Position numbers and translations under genes: made by a program | Part shown: positions 1-13,800 of the stretch, piece after piece | Layout of the letters: the number at the start of each line of letters is the position of its first letter | How positions within the stretch are numbered: position 1 is the first letter of the stretch | The notes under the pieces: model-generated | What the model was told of the DNA's origin: nothing | Database searches by the model: none | What the model saw: only the letters and a program-made list of their open reading frames with translations | Assembly (NCBI RefSeq): GCF_042477335.2 | Contig: NC_091264.1 | Coordinates: 37,248,886 to 37,312,885, forward strand | From: Ovis canadensis | Taxonomy: Eukaryota > Chordata > Mammalia > Artiodactyla > Bovidae | Length of the DNA: 64,000 nucleotides | Direction: 5' to 3'

Positions 1-71
1 TATTGTCATCATTGCTATTAAAATTATTTTTCATGTTTGCTAAATATCTTCTCTCCTCTCAAATAAAACAC

Positions 72-150
72 TTTGTTGTTCAGTCACTAAATCATGTCGG
101 ACCCTTTGGGACCCTGTTGGCTGCAGCATGCCAGGCTTTCCTGTCCTTAA
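72..150 (-). mobile_element. Bov-tA SINE 3' fragment
   Basis: TTGTTCAGTCACTAAATCAT followed by the GACCC...CAGGCT...CTGTCC pattern of the BovB-derived SINE tail. Confidence 0.6.
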
Positions 151-335
151 ACATAAAATATGAGGCTGTCTTATTTGTAACTAATTTTTTAGGATTTCCA
201 TCATTAATTGCAGGGAAGAATAGGTTTTTTTGTTTGTTTGTTTGTTTTGTCTTTAGACCTTTAGTTGAATGTAGCTTGATCCTTGAACCTTTTCTTCTGA
301 GGTTCCAGCCAGTCCTAAATAGGAATTACTAGAAT

Positions 336-847
336 CAGTTCAGTTCAGTTCAGTCACTCAGTTGTGTCCAACTCTTTGAGACCCCATGGACCACAGCATG
401 CCAGGCCTCCCTGTCCATCACCAACTCCTGGAGTCCACCCAAACCTATGTCCATCAAGTCAATGATGCCATCCAACCATCTCATCCTCTGTCGTCCCTTT
501 CTCCTCTTGCCCTCAATCTTTCCCAGCATCAGGGTCTTTTCCAATGAGTCAGATCTTCGCATACTGAATCTCAAAGTATTGGAGTTTCAGCCTCAACATC
601 AGTCCTTCCAATGAACACCCAGGACTGATCTCCTTTAAGATGGACTGGTTGGATTTCCTTGCAGTCCAAGGGACTCTCAAGAGCCTTCTCCAACACCACA
701 GTTCAAAAGCATCAATTCTTTGGTGCTCAGCTTTCTTTATAGTCCAACTCTCACATCCATACATGACCACTGGAAAAACCATAGCCTTGACTAGATGGAC
801 CTTTGTTGTGAAGTAATGTCTCTGCTTTTTAATATGTTGTCTAGATT
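336..847 (-). mobile_element. BovB LINE 3' fragment
   Basis: 5'-truncated BovB on the minus strand. The perfect 11-bp duplication ATTACTAGAAT lies at 325-335 and 848-858. Antisense reading gives RT C-terminal pieces only. Confidence 0.9.
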
Positions 848-1160
848 ATTACTAGAATGGAAGTATCTAATTGTTCCTGGATTTGATATGCAACTATATG
901 TTACAAAATAATAAAATTTCATTGTGAAATACATCAGAATTTAATTAGAACCATAATGTATCAGTGATTGAAAGCACACTAAATTTAAGTTTCATCTGAT
1001 TTCTAACTCAAAGCCTAGCATAGGAGAACACACTGTCCTTTGTGTCTCTTTACAGTAAACACAGAGATACTAGAAATTTCCTGCTCTTGAAATTATTTGA
1101 TACAGTATGGGCTTTGTAATTCTTCATAACTTGCTTTAGTGGGGATATATTTGCTTTTCT

Positions 1161-1880
1161 TATTGGCTTAAAACTCAAAACTTGGCTTAAGACTCAACAT
1201 TCAGAAAGCTAAGATCATCGCATTTGGACCTATCACTTCATGGCAAATAGGTGGGGAAATAGTGGAAACGGTGACAGACTTTATTTTCTTGGGCTCCAAA
1301 ATCACTGCAGATGGTGACTGAAGCCATGAAATTAAAAGACGCTTACTCCTTGGATGAAAAATTATGACCAACTTACACAGCATATTAAAAAGCAGAGACA
1401 TTACTTTGCCAACAAAAGTCTAGTCAAAGCTACAGTTTTTCCAGTAGTCATGTGTAGATATGAGAGAGTTGGATTATAATGAAAGCTGAGCACTGAAGAT
1501 TTGATGCTTTTGAACTGTGGTGTTGGAGAAGACTCTTGAGAGTCCCTTGGACTGCAAGGAGATCCAACCAGTCCATCCTAAAGGAAATCAGTCCTGAATA
1601 TTTATTGGAAGGACTGATGCTGAAGCTGAAGCTCCACTACTTCGGCCACCTGATGGGAAGAACTGACTCATTTGAAAAGACCCTGATGCTGGGAAAGATT
1701 GAAGGCAGGAGGAGAAGGGGACGACAGAGGATGAGATAGTTGGATGGCATCACCGACTCAATGGGCATGAATGTGAGTAAACTCTGGGAGTTGGTGACGG
1801 ACAGGGAGGCCTTCAGTGCTACAGTTCATGAGGTCACAAACAGTCAGACCTGACTGAGCGACTGAACTGAACTGAACTGC
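1161..1880 (+). mobile_element. BovB LINE 3' fragment
   Basis: BovB C-terminal RT region and 3' end. TTTGCTTTTCT is duplicated at 1150-1160 and 1881-1891. The first 20 or so bases (TTGGCTTAAAACTCAA) are repeated just after, a small tandem duplication at the 5' junction. Confidence 0.9.
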
Positions 1881-1891
1881 TTTGCTTTTCT

Positions 1892-4295
1892 CACTTGACA
1901 TTGCTCCAAAGTAGATTTTGCTTATGAATTTTACTAATATGTAAATTATGTTTTGAATGTAGAGGTCCCAATCAGGAGATTAGATATGCTGGCAGATGTC
2001 AATGATGTAAAAGAGAATTCTTTGTTTCCATGACTTGGCTCCATTTGCAAGGGAACTGCTAGTATTTCTGGCAAGAAAGGAAGAACAGTCAGCGATTAAG
2101 TTCTTCTTAGAGACTGTGCCCTCAGAAACTTCTTTAGTCTGTGACCTCTCCAGAAATCTTTAATAAGATTGCAGAAATAAGAAGCAATGTCTCCCTGCAA
2201 ATATTTCAGCGATATTTATTTAGTCTCATATAATCATTTTCAACCCTATCAAATATAAGGCTGCCTTTTTTTTTTGGGGGGGGGGGTACATTGCCAAATT
2301 CCCATGACTTCTTTATTTTATAACTGGAAGTTTATACCTTTTGTACTAATGTTTTCTTTTTATCATAAGTATTTTTAACACCTTTACTATCTTGAAAATA
2401 AATTCAGAGTATAATATATCTAGGGCTTCTCCTGGGGTAAAGCCCTTAGAAAATATATTTTATAGGACTCTTTCCTATGTAAACCATTCACCTCAACTAT
2501 AATCAGCATGCAAACACCATTCAGGTGGCCCAATATCTTTTGTTCCTGTTTAAAAAAATGCCACACTGACCTGTGGGAGCGATCCATTTACCAGGCAGCC
2601 TATCTGGAACTAAATAAAGTCTTGCTATGGAGTCCAAGATAGCTTAAAGTTTGAATCATGATGCTTTAGGAGCATCTGGATCCCACTTATGGTTAGAGAG
2701 TTGGAGGTTAGCCCAAAGGGAAGTAACTGGGACTGGGACCCACACATTTAGGGTCAGGATACACTTTTGAGGGACTTTAGATATTTTTAAGAACCTTACT
2801 GCAAAACACAGGAGCCTCCTGAAACCTGGATATGGGGCAAGGACCCTGTCAAACATATCTACACATAATTTTATTTTAAAAAAATTGATATTGATAAAGC
2901 CCATGCATAATGTCATAGAGAGCTAAAATTGTATATATTTCAATACAGAAATTTTGGTGCACAACTATGTCAGAAGACAGTGAAACTGTCAGATGATTGC
3001 AGCCTCTTTTAATGAATATATTTGTATTGAAAAGAATAAGAATGTCACAAACTATTCTGTACAAAAAGTACAGGAAGATGAAAAGGACAGAGATGTGGAT
3101 GGACACCAGAAAAAATAAGATTAAGATAGTTCATTAAAGACCAGACATATTTAAATGTCATAAGAGAAAAGAGAATAACCTTAAGTGAATTTGGGATTAA
3201 CTACATGGCAAGGCAAATCAGAGACTGACAAATCGAACAAATGAGAAAGTAAGAATTTCTTGTAAATGAGCTCAGCATTATTATACATCAATTGCTAAAA
3301 TAATTCCTTGCGCTATGATATGGATCTCAGGGGGCCACTATGCTTTGCATGAAAATTTCTAAAGCCCCTTCCTGTGTCTGGGTAGATGAGGGTCCACAGG
3401 GCCAACCAGGAAGGGTGCTCAAGCCAGCCCAGTACCTGCGTGGGCCCCAGTGCTCATTTCTTTTCTTTGTGTCACTCTCCAACCTGCTACATATGGAGGG
3501 ATACAAACCAGCAATAGAGCAGAAAAAAGTAATTAAGACTTTTTTGATCTTAAGGGTATGGTTATCTTTATGACATTAATTATTCTACTGATTGGATAAG
3601 TATAATTGTAGTTATTGAAAGTTCTGTAAAGAAATAAACGAAATAGGGTAGTTTGTAAACGTCACTTTAAAGAGTTGGTTTGAGCTTAATTCTTGTCTCA
3701 CTTGTTGACGTTGCCCTTCAGCATAGAAGGCTTGTAATTCTTTGGACTACAATCATTAATTATTAACTGTGCATTAGAGTTTGTCATCTTTTTGCAAACA
3801 ATACAATTTTGTAAGACCTTCTGACTTTTTCCATGTGGAAGTGAACCCAGAGGGATTTTATAGGTATTTGGGGACTATCCAAGTTTGACATGGCCTCTCA
3901 AAATAACTATTGGTGTGACTTTTTTAGACTATTTTGTTTCTTTGGGGTTAGAAATAAGGAGACTACAAGCAACTACGACTGTAAGTACCTTGCACTTCAA
4001 AATATGAAATAGACATTACACCATCTAGTCTTGGGTATATAAAGTAAATCACACAAAAGAAGGAAAGGAGATATAAATGGCATTTCCTTGTTTAGCATAA
4101 CTGTATCTTCAGATGTGGATAATATTGTGGTTCTGCAAAATCACTGTGCAAGTACTTAGTGTGGTTGAATCAGGAAGGAAAATAGAGTTCTGTTAAGTTA
4201 ATTCCACTTGAATTCTATAATACTAATGAAATGTAGATTATGTCCATACCTAAGAAATGGGATGAAATCATACCGACAATATTGACTTTACAAAG
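1892..4295. other. Intergenic, no gene seen
   Basis: AT-rich DNA between two BovB copies. Short ORFs show no family resemblance and no repeat was recognised apart from the T/G homopolymer. Confidence 0.6.
2266..2287 (+). repeat. T10-G12 homopolymer pair
   Basis: A T run directly followed by a G run. Confidence 0.9.
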
Positions 4296-6129
4296 GAGGA
4301 AAAGGAAGATATAAGCATCTGAATGCAGAGTTCCAAAGAATAGCAAGGAGAGATAAGAAAGCCTTCCTCAGCGATCAATGAAAAGAAATAACAACAGAAT
4401 GGGAAAGACGAGCGAGCTCTTCAAGAAAATTAGAGATACCAAGGGAACATTTCATGCAAAGATGGGCTCAGTAAAGGACAGAAATGGTCTGGACCTAACA
4501 GAAGAAGAAGATATTAAGAAGAGGTGGCAGGAATACACAGAAGAACTATACAAAAAAGATCTTCACGACCCAGATAATCATGATGATATGATCACTAATC
4601 TAGAGCCAGACATCTTGGAATCTGAAGTCAAGTGGGCCTTAGAAAGCATCACTACGAACAAAGCTAGTGGAGGTGATGGAATTCCAGTTGAGCTGTTTCA
4701 AATCCTGAAAGATGATGCTGTGAAAGTGCTGCACTCAATATGCCAGCAAGTTTGGAAAACTCAGCAGTGGCCACAGGACTGGAAAAGGTCACTTTTCATT
4801 CCAATCCCAAAGAGAGGCAATGCAAAAGAATGCTCAAACTACCGCACAATTGCACTCATCTCACCTGCTAGTAAAGTAATGCTCAAAATTCTCCAAGCCA
4901 GGCTTCAGCAATACGTGAACCATGAACTCCCTGATGTTCAGCTGGTTTTAGAAAAGGCAGAGGAACCAGAGATCAAATTGCTAACATCCGTTGGATCATC
5001 GAAAAAACAAGAGACTTCCAGAAAAAGATCTATTTCTGCTTTATTGACTATGCCAAAGCCTATGACTGTGTGGATCACAATAAACTGTGGAAGATTCTTC
5101 AAGAGACGGGAATACCAGACCACCTGACCTGCCTCTTGAGAAACCTATATGCAGGTCAGGAAGCAACAGTTAGAAGTGGACATGGAACAACAGACTGGTT
5201 CCAAATAGGAAAAGGAGTACGTCAAGGCTGTATATTGTCACCCTGCTTATTTAACTTCTATGTAGAGTACATCATGAGAAATACTGGACTGGAAGAAGCA
5301 CAAGCTGGAATCAAGATTGCCGGGAGAAATATCAATAACCTCAGATATGCAGATGACACCACCCTTATGGCAGAAAGCGAAGAGGAACTAAAAAGCCTCT
5401 TGATGAAAGTGAAAGAGGAGAGTGAAAAAGTTGGCTTAAAGCTCACCATTCAGAAAACGAAGATCATGGCATCTGGTCCCATCACTTCATGGCAAATAGT
5501 TGGGAAACAGTGGAAACAGTGTCAGACTTTATTTTTTGGGCTCCCAAATCACTGCAGATGGTGATTGCAGCCATGAAATCAAAGGACGCTTACTCCTTGG
5601 AAGGAAAGTTATGACCAACCTAGATAGCATATTCAAAAGCAGAGACATTACTTTGTCAACAAAGGACCATCTAGTCAAGGCTGTGGTTTTTCCTGTGGTC
5701 ATGTATGAATGCGAGAGTTGGACTGTGAAGAAAGGTGAGCACCGAAGAATTGATGCTTTTGAACTGTGGTGTTGGAGAAGACTCTTGAGAGTTCCTTGGA
5801 CTGCAAAGAGATCTAACCAGTCTATCCTAAAGGAGACCAGTCCTGGGTGTTCATTGGAAGGACTGATGCTGAAGCTGAAACTCCAATACTTTGGCCACCT
5901 CATGCAAAGAGTTGACTCATTGGAAAAGACCCTGATGCTGGGAGGGATTGGGGGCAGGAGGAGAAGGGGACAACAGAGGATGAGATGGCTGGATGGCATC
6001 ACTGACTCGATGGACATGAATTTGGGTAAACTCCAGGAGTTGGTGATGGACAGGGAGGCCTGGCGTGCTGCTATTCAGGGTGTTGCAAAGAGTCGGACAT
6101 GACTGAGAGATTGAACTGAACTGAACTGA
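4296..6129 (+). mobile_element. BovB LINE with reverse-transcriptase domain, frameshifted
   Basis: About 1.8 kb. The ORF2 product is spread over three frames (4378-5127, 5070-5564, 5500-6102), so at least two frameshifts separate the fingers/palm (GGDGIPVELFQ, FIPIPKRGN), the active site (YADDTTL, about 5347) and the C-terminal zinc-knuckle-like part. The endonuclease domain is missing. Not a host gene. Confidence 0.92.
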
Positions 6130-6203
6130 GTACTGTCATTATAGTGTAAAAGATATGCACGTAAAAAGCGTTTGGAATTCAAATAAGGATGCAATTCCTT
6201 ATA

Positions 6204-6446
6204 TTATAAATTACAAAAGTAGGTTCCAAAACACCATTGCGTGCCTCCAAGGAATTCCCAACTGAGAAACTGAAAGGTTAGGAGTAAATTCTCTGGCTTC
6301 AGTTTTAGGCATATCAGGTTATTTTCACTGACATCTTTGGTCTGTCGGCAATATCCCAGTATGTCTAATGCAGTTTGATTCACTTTCTCAGTTTGACCAT
6401 TCTGAGGAGGGTGAGTATGGATTTTCGTTTGGAATATCTTATGCAA
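6204..6446 (-). pseudogene. Possible retroviral integrase-like fragment, decayed
   Basis: The minus strand contains HPPQNGQTEKVNQT, resembling the HPQ.NGQ.ER.N block of retroviral integrases. Only this short patch matches, and the downstream reading is not clearly pol-like. It may be an old endogenous retrovirus scrap or chance. No working gene. Confidence 0.3.
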
Positions 6447-7212
6447 AACACAAATTCTATATCACACTGTATTCAAGCTATTTCTGTTTTGTTGGCAAGG
6501 TTTTCTGCCAAGTCTCACCTTCAGATTTGAAATTCTCAGTCCTCTTAAACCTTTAAACAAACTTGTGTTAGCACTAGTGGTCTTTCCAGCCCTGGAAACC
6601 TCAATCATAACATTTTCAGGACCACAGGAAAATATAATTGAGGGATTTCTTTTTTGCATTGGCCACTTTTACACTATTCAAAAGAATTTAAGTAGCAATA
6701 GTTTTGTCAGTTTTGGGGAAATAATTCTGATTTTTCAGGCCACCTTCACCTTCCCTTCTGAGAAGACATGCTTTTCCTCTAATTATCTTTTATAGGCCAG
6801 TTCTACTAAAAGTGCTTTCTCTAATTCTTTGCTTGTTATAAGCATAATTTGAGGAAGGATCAAAATATTTTTATTAAGGCTTATATCTTTGTTAAATATA
6901 TATTATTTCATGCAAATGTTTCGTCTTTCCAAGGGAACTCTGATATTGTGAAAATATTCTTAATCCAAAGATGAACCATTCTTCTACTACTAATGATATA
7001 AGAAGCTTACATACTTAGAACTTTCTGCCAAACACTGTAATGATTGCATTAGAAATACTGTCTCCTATCATCTTCACATAAACACACATAACTAACACCT
7101 TAATATCATTTCCACTTTGTAGACAAGAAATTAAGGATACATATATCTTTTCTCTGGTAAAATATGCAGAGTGTTTATTATAGATATCAAATTCTTGTGA
7201 TTTTCAGTAATA

Positions 7213-7346
7213 AGTTTTCATTGGTGCTAAGTCGCTTCAGTCTTGTCTGATTCTGCGACCCCATGGACTGTAGGCTGCCAGCCTCCTCTGTCCATGGAAT
7301 TTTCCAGGCAAGAATACTGGAGTGGGTTGCCATTTCCTTCTCCAAG
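7213..7346 (-). mobile_element. Bov-tA SINE, truncated
   Basis: Minus-strand tail half (GTCGCTTCAGTCTTGTCTGA to CCATTTCCTTCTCCA); the tRNA half is missing. Confidence 0.85.
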
Positions 7347-8605
7347 TGCCCATCAGTTATATACAAGTTAAAAATCTTTCTGTTTTTGTCTAGTAATTGA
7401 TCGTTCTGTATCCTAGCCAGCTTGCTTTCTTTCTGTAGCATACTAAGTAGAATATTCAGTTTCTTTTGAAAGTTAAAAAAAACTTCCTGATCGTGAAAGT
7501 GAATTTCCTTTTATGCGGCACTGGAAACATTGTTACATTTCTGCTCTCACTGAGCAATTTGTGTTTTACCACTTGTCTTCAAATATCATGTGAGCTACAC
7601 TTTCAGTTTATAAAAAAAACATGATCAACAGAAACCTTCAGTGTGCTAAATACTGTGCTAGGGTACCCTGGAGTAGAGCCTTTGCGTAAGATGTAAACTC
7701 TGACTGTCCAGAGCTGGGAGAGATGGGTATGTAAACAATAAAAGTCCCAATAATCTTAGCATGAAACAAGTGGTTTGCATAAAGAAACAAAAGTCCCAAG
7801 GGTTGATTCCTTCCTGTGGATGTGTGGATTGGGCAGTGGAAATTAAAGTAAGGCTTCTTTCAGTGGTAATATCTAGGAGTGTCCAGTTAAATCCATATTC
7901 TTCTCAGTTGCAGATGATTTTTCCTAGTTGAAAAAATGATGCATGCACCAATTTAAACTCTAGAAGAGCCCATTCCATGAACACCAAGCCTCTTTCTACT
8001 CTATATTTCTATCTTCACAAGCAACCAAATCAGAGCTTTAAACATCTACCAAAGCCACACAAGAAAAAAAAAAAGGAAATCCTAAAATGTACAAGTATCC
8101 AAGTATCCTCTGTGAATATTCAATTTTCTCCTGCAGACATGAACTTTGGACTCATCTTCTCTTTATCTAAATGACTCTAATAAGGCAAAGAGCAATTCAG
8201 TATATTTCACTGTATTTCATTCTATTTGTACTTCATTAAGCTCTCAAGACACTGTAGTTCAGAGGAAATCACTTTCATATACACAAAGTACAGTCAAATT
8301 GCAAGGAAATTTATCTTTGAGAGCCAAATTTCTGATGTTCTTCCCCTTTTCGGTTTAGTGTCTATTAGCTCTTGGTCCTTTTCCCCTCTTTTTCAAGAGT
8401 CTTGTAGTTTCAAATATACCAAAAAGGAATTCAGAGCCATGTAATTTGGGAACTAGAAGGAACCTCACATAACATACGAATAATATAACATTTTTTTCCA
8501 GATATGTGCACTCAGAAAAGTGAAATTATTTGCCTCGACTAACATGGAAATAGTGTGATGACCACTGGTTCCTGTTTCCCCTTTAAAGTGATCTTTATTC
8601 CATAC

Positions 8606-8780
8606 CAGTGGTTCTCAGAATAGCTGAGATAGGAACACTAGGGAGCTTGTTAAAACACAGATTGCTGGATTCTACCCAAAGCTTGTGAGTCAGTAGGGCT
8701 GGTGGGTGGCCCAGTAGTCTGCATTTCTAGCAAGTTTCTGGGTGTTCTTGCTGCTAGCCTGGGGAGAACACATTTAGATC
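8606..8780 (+). mobile_element. MER5A-type DNA transposon fragment
   Basis: CAGTGGTTCTCAGAATAGCT, GGGAGCTTGTTAAAACACAG, ATTGCTGGATTCTACCC and GCATTTCTAGCAAGTTTC match the family consensus I recall. Confidence 0.75.
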
Positions 8781-9954
8781 CTATTCTACAGCTTGCATTT
8801 TGATCCCTTTAGTTTGTTTGGTCTAAGTATTCTCAATCACAAGCCTCTGAGAATTTGCTACTAGGTATTTCTCTCTGGGCAAGTCGAGGTTGCCTTATCC
8901 CTTTGGTAAGATATCATCTCTCTGCAGTACACTTCAAGGCTTTATTTGCTAACGGTTTATTTTAAGACCTGAAGTTTTTCTGAGCAATTACTTATTTATC
9001 TAATTTAAAGCCAGTTGCTGTATGCATGCTTCTTAAAATACTGAATACTAAAAAGCATTTTATCATATCCCTTACTTCTACTACAGTGGTCAAAATTATT
9101 CTCTATCACTATGCATTCTTGATAATCCATCTCTAACTTGCCAACAACGCTTGCAGATTATTCTGTCACAGTTCTAATATCCGCCTGACCTCTTCCCGCT
9201 GCTTCCATATTCCCTTCCCTCCCTCCTTTAGTACCTGAGCTCAGGTGGCCTCGCATGTAATAATTGTACCTTTTCTTTTCTCTTATTCCACACACATAAG
9301 CTTATAAAAGTCATGTTTCTTCTAAAGACATCATAGAGTCCAAAATAACTCTAAGGTTTTTTGAATATATAAGAAAATAAATATTAAATGTTTTAAGCAA
9401 ATGTAACCGCCTCAGTTAAAAACACATCTTTAAAAATATTTTAGGTCATTTTTGCATTACTGAATGCAATGTTTAATCAACCACTATAAATAGCACATTT
9501 CACTTATGCCTATTGCTTTCTGTGAAAAGAACTGTGTATGTTTTCAGAGAAAAAAATAATATCTAAAATATCTATAGAATTTAACTAGAATTCTTGACAG
9601 AAATATTCTCAATGAACTCCTTGCTCTGCTCGTCTCTCGACAGACATGAGGATCCTCAGGGAAAATGAAGAATGTCTTGAGAAGAAAGAGTGTCCTGTCT
9701 TGGGAACACTGAAGGGCATCATGTTCTCTTTAATCTCTCTTTTCTTCCTTTTTTGGTAAAGGTAGCAAAGAACCGCTGGAACACATTTTAATGCAAGAAA
9801 GGAGTCATTACAGAAGCTAACACTGATTTTGTGTGTGTGTTCATTTAAACATCCATCCATTCAGAGGCCATATTTGGGTAGAGATTAGTTTCCAGATGAG
9901 GTTTATTTTCAGATGATGAGAGGTTATATCTTCTGAAGCATTTTTATGAGCTTT

Positions 9955-10440
9955 AATTCTTTTTTTAAAAAAGTTTATTGGACTATAGTTGATTTACAAT
10001 GTTGTGTTAGCTTCAGGATTTAGTCATACATTTACATATATTCAGGGCTTCCCGGGTAGCTCAGCTGGTAAAGAATCTGCCTGCAATGCAGGAGACCCCA
10101 GTTTAATTCCTGAATCGTGAAGATCCCCTGAAGAAGGGATAGGCTACCCACTCTAGTATTCTTGGGCTTCCTTGGTGGCTCAGCCTGTTAATGTTTGATC
10201 CCTGGGTTGGGAAGATCCTCTGGTGGAGGGCATAGGAACTCACTCCACTATTCTTGCCTGGAGAATCCCCGTGGACAAAGGAGCCTGGTGGGCTGCAATC
10301 TATGGGGTCATGAAGAATTTGACATGACTGAGTGACTAAACACAGAACAGCACACATATATATTACTTCTTTTTTGGGGTTCTTTCCCCATATGGGTGAT
10401 TATAGAATATTGAGCAGGGTTACTTGTGCTTTTGAGCTTT
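9955..10440 (-). mobile_element. L1 3' end interrupted by a SINE
   Basis: GTTTATTGGACTATAGTTGA with TTTACAATGTTGTGTTAG, then after the SINE TTCTTTCCCCATATGGGTGA with ATAGAATATTGAGCAGGG: the reverse complement of a ruminant L1 3' region. Confidence 0.7.
10046..10345 (+). mobile_element. Bov-tA SINE with duplicated head
   Basis: GGGCTTCCCGGGTAGCTCAG starts a tRNA-derived head; a second partial head begins at 10165, followed by one BovB-derived tail ending ACTGAGTGACTAAACAC. It is inserted in the L1 at an ACATATAT site. Confidence 0.88.
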
Positions 10441-10609
10441 AATTCTTCAGACAGTCTTCAGGAGGGCTTCTGTATGGTTCCTGCTCCCAGAAATGGAGGC
10501 CAGGTGCAGCTGATGGCAGTGATGCTGCTAGCCTGTGTACTGGGATGAACTCAAGAAGTGTCTACTTACCCATAACCACCCTGGAATGTCACAAGAAGAA
10601 GAAAGAAAT

Positions 10610-10815
10610 TTCCATGTTGACATTTTGATGTGGATAGTTGTTGTGAAGGTTGTCCTATGTCTTGTAGGATGTTTTGTAGCATCCTTAGCTGCAATCGCAA
10701 GATGCCTACAGCACCATCACCTCTCCTATTTGTGGTAAACAAAAATGTCTCCATTATTTGCAAATGTGGGGAAAATTGTCCCCAGTTGAAAATCGCTCAT
10801 TGTTAGACTGGCTAG
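10610..10815 (-). mobile_element. MER20-type DNA transposon fragment
   Basis: GTAGGATGTTTTGTAGCATC, AAAAATGTCTCCATTATTTG and CAAATGTGGGGAAAATTGTC, the reverse complement of MER20. Confidence 0.72.
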
Positions 10816-13800
10816 TTTAGACACTGCTGCCTGTACGAGGGACAATGCCTTAATATAACTCATGAATGAGAGCATTCATCTAGGGGTCAGGTAAAGGAAA
10901 GTGAGTAAAACAACATGGAGGGCTGGAAGGTGGTGACCATTTTTCTCCTGTGGCAATTGGTAAAACCACTGCTCGTGGTATGGAGCAGACTGAACACGTT
11001 CTTACGAAGCCTAAAAGCGTAGGGAAAGGGTTTAGTAAGAAGCAGAATGTCCGCATGTTTTGGCTGTTACATGCAGTTTTAAGCAAACAATGAGCACAGT
11101 CAGGAAATATTGGACAATCTGCTTGCTGTCTGCAACCTAAATTGGCCAATAGACCAGGAAAGGTGAGGAAGGCCAAGAATATGAGAGCAGAGTTGAAAAA
11201 GCAAACTGTCTTAATATCACAAATAGCAAGAGAAAGAATGTCACTCGTAATTTTTCTCAAAATCCCCCATGTGGACTTTCCAGATAAAAATATGGGAAGG
11301 TCACAGGCAAATACGTGATTATAGGTATTGCCCCCCTCATCACTACCTACATTTTTTAGGGGGCCACGAGTTAACCGCGCTTAAAATGAGGAAGAAGGAA
11401 ATGGATCCAGCAAAGAAGCCAGTGAATTAAAAGCAGAAGTCAAAGGATTAAGAACTATAGCTAGAGGAGATTTTGGGGTGAGGTTCTTTTGACATGAGAG
11501 ATAGATGGGCTTCTGGGCTGGACAGCTGGAGTTCATCAAATGAAATAAAACTGAAGCTTTGTTCTCACCCAGACACTCTGAGGACAAAGCTGGTGGCAGA
11601 AGCTGAGCTCTACTGCAATAAAGAGATAAGATGCCACACCTGGGGTTAAGGAAAACTTCCTTGTTTGCACAAACGCAGGAAGGCTCACTAGGGGTCAAAA
11701 AGGGAAGGGGGTGCCATTCCATGATAAATATGGATATACAGCCATAGACCTCTGCAGTGAGATCTGTCTTAGCAAAAAGTTCCTCATGCATTTTTGGGAG
11801 AGTCTTAGGACCAGTCACCTGTGAAAAAAGAAACAATTGGTCAAAGATAAACAAAAAAAACGGAAGGACTGTCCTATGCAAGTGATTTAAATCTCCTTAC
11901 TGCCCTCCTCATTCAGGATGCCCACATTCCTCTCCAGGTGTGTATTTCTACCCTGCTTCTTCTTCTTTTTTTTTTTTTTTTAGTTTTTTAGTTTTTTAAT
12001 TTTAAAATCTTTAATTCTTACATGTGTTTCTGACTTCAACTGTTACTCTGTGTGCTCTCCCAGTCCTGCTGTGTTTCCATTCATAAACTCTGTATCTGTT
12101 TTGCAGTTTTTGCCTCCCTGAAACATTTTTGCTTTCAAAGAGGGGTAAGAATCAGGGAATTTTGCTTCTAGCCTCTAGGCTGGTGGTCTACCTGGTGGAC
12201 TGGAGGCCAGGTTCAGTTCCTGGCAAGTGAAATAAGATCCTGCTTCAAGACTATTCGTCCTTCCAAGAACACTTCCACAGGGAATTAAATAGATCAGAAA
12301 CCTTGATTCTTGAGAAAGTTGAAAAATCACTTCGGTCTGGTCTTCAAAAGCTTTTAATTGTGTGATTATATAAAGAATTTCTTGGTTTCTTAAACTTCAC
12401 CAGCAAGGATGATACTAGGAAAGCTGTACAGTGGCCTAAAGTGGCCCAGTTTCCAATATCTGTTTCAAAAGATGTCATGGAAGATTAGGAAACAAAAGAA
12501 AATTTCCAGGATAATGAAACCTGGGGCCAAAAATAATGAAGTAACTTCCTTCCAAAGAAGAAAATCAGAGTGTGATCAAGGAAATTCTCCTACTGTCAGG
12601 CCAAGGAGTTCTTGAAATTTCTATCCAGCAAGGTTTATTTCATAAATGTAATAAACCAATGAATTTTTTAAATGAAGATTTTTATTGCACTTATTCCATT
12701 TCTTTTACACTTTTGAATTATCAGGTGGGTATGTATGGAGAGGGGCTTTGGACAGGTAAGAAAAAGAAATGACTATACTTTTTTAACTCACCAGACTATT
12801 GGACTTCCCAATGGATCACATAGAAAAGGTTGTGTATCACCCAGGGATACCCAGTTTTGAGTGGAATGCAGTAACTGAATAAGACATTTGATTGTGCTTC
12901 TTGAAGAAGATATGTTTTCTACACGTAGGAAGGGGGATACATGGATACTCATACATAGATACTTGTGTGGTCAGAGTATCAGTTCATCAGAAACCATTAC
13001 TTTTACCCCAGTATTTATTCCTATCCCTACTTCCTTTTAGTAGCAGAATCTACTTCCTTTCAGTAACAGATTTTTAGTAGAATACAAGTTGCCCGACTGG
13101 AGAAAATACATTCTCAAGTTTCCCTTGCAGAAAAGGACTTATCACACAACTAACAGCCAAGAGAATAAGTGAAAAAATATCTTGCAAGTTTTTGGTATTT
13201 AAAAGAAATCCACTGTCTTGTACTAACTTTCCCTTTGGGCTGCCTATCAGGTAATAAAACTCAGACGGACACTTTAGGCAAGTGAAACTCCCTTACTTGG
13301 AGGAGCAAGTTTTTTCACAAGATGACCTCATGAAGAAGAGAACATCTATTTAACCCAGACTTCTAGGCAAGAGAATAACATGCTATAATCTTGCTTCAAA
13401 TACTGCAATGGTCAGTTTCATCTATACGTGAGTCTATATCTTAACTCCTTCATATTCCCTAGAGGTACCGTGGCACTGTTAATATTGTCCTTAGAAATAA
13501 GGTAAAATTTCAGGTATATTAAGATTTAACTTTAAACTGAATTATTCAGAAAGTTGAATATATAGAATTGATCAGAGGCTATGGGACAAAGGCTATGACA
13601 GCTGGGATAAATTACTGTTCATTTTCACTCTTAATTTGTTAGCAGCATTGCCCTGGACTAGCTCTTGGTTCACAGAATTAAGCAAAATATTTTCCAATAA
13701 GTATTTTCATTTCTTGTACATTTCTTAGTATTTTATTATTCTATTTTCTAACATGGAAGTGCTTTCACATCTCTACATTTGCCCATAACTAACCTATACA

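Larger units (their letters stand above)
6447..9954. other. Intergenic, little recognised
   Basis: Apart from a truncated SINE (7213-7346) and MER5A (8606-8780), only AT-rich DNA with short unsupported ORFs. Confidence 0.55.

Noticed and set aside
4378-5127. 249-codon ORF as a host gene
   Set aside because: It is BovB ORF2 (reverse transcriptase), continued in other frames downstream.
11381-11881. 166-codon open frame on the minus strand
   Set aside because: No recognisable domain, no repeat of the pattern elsewhere, and composition like the surrounding intergenic DNA. There is no supporting splice or promoter context.
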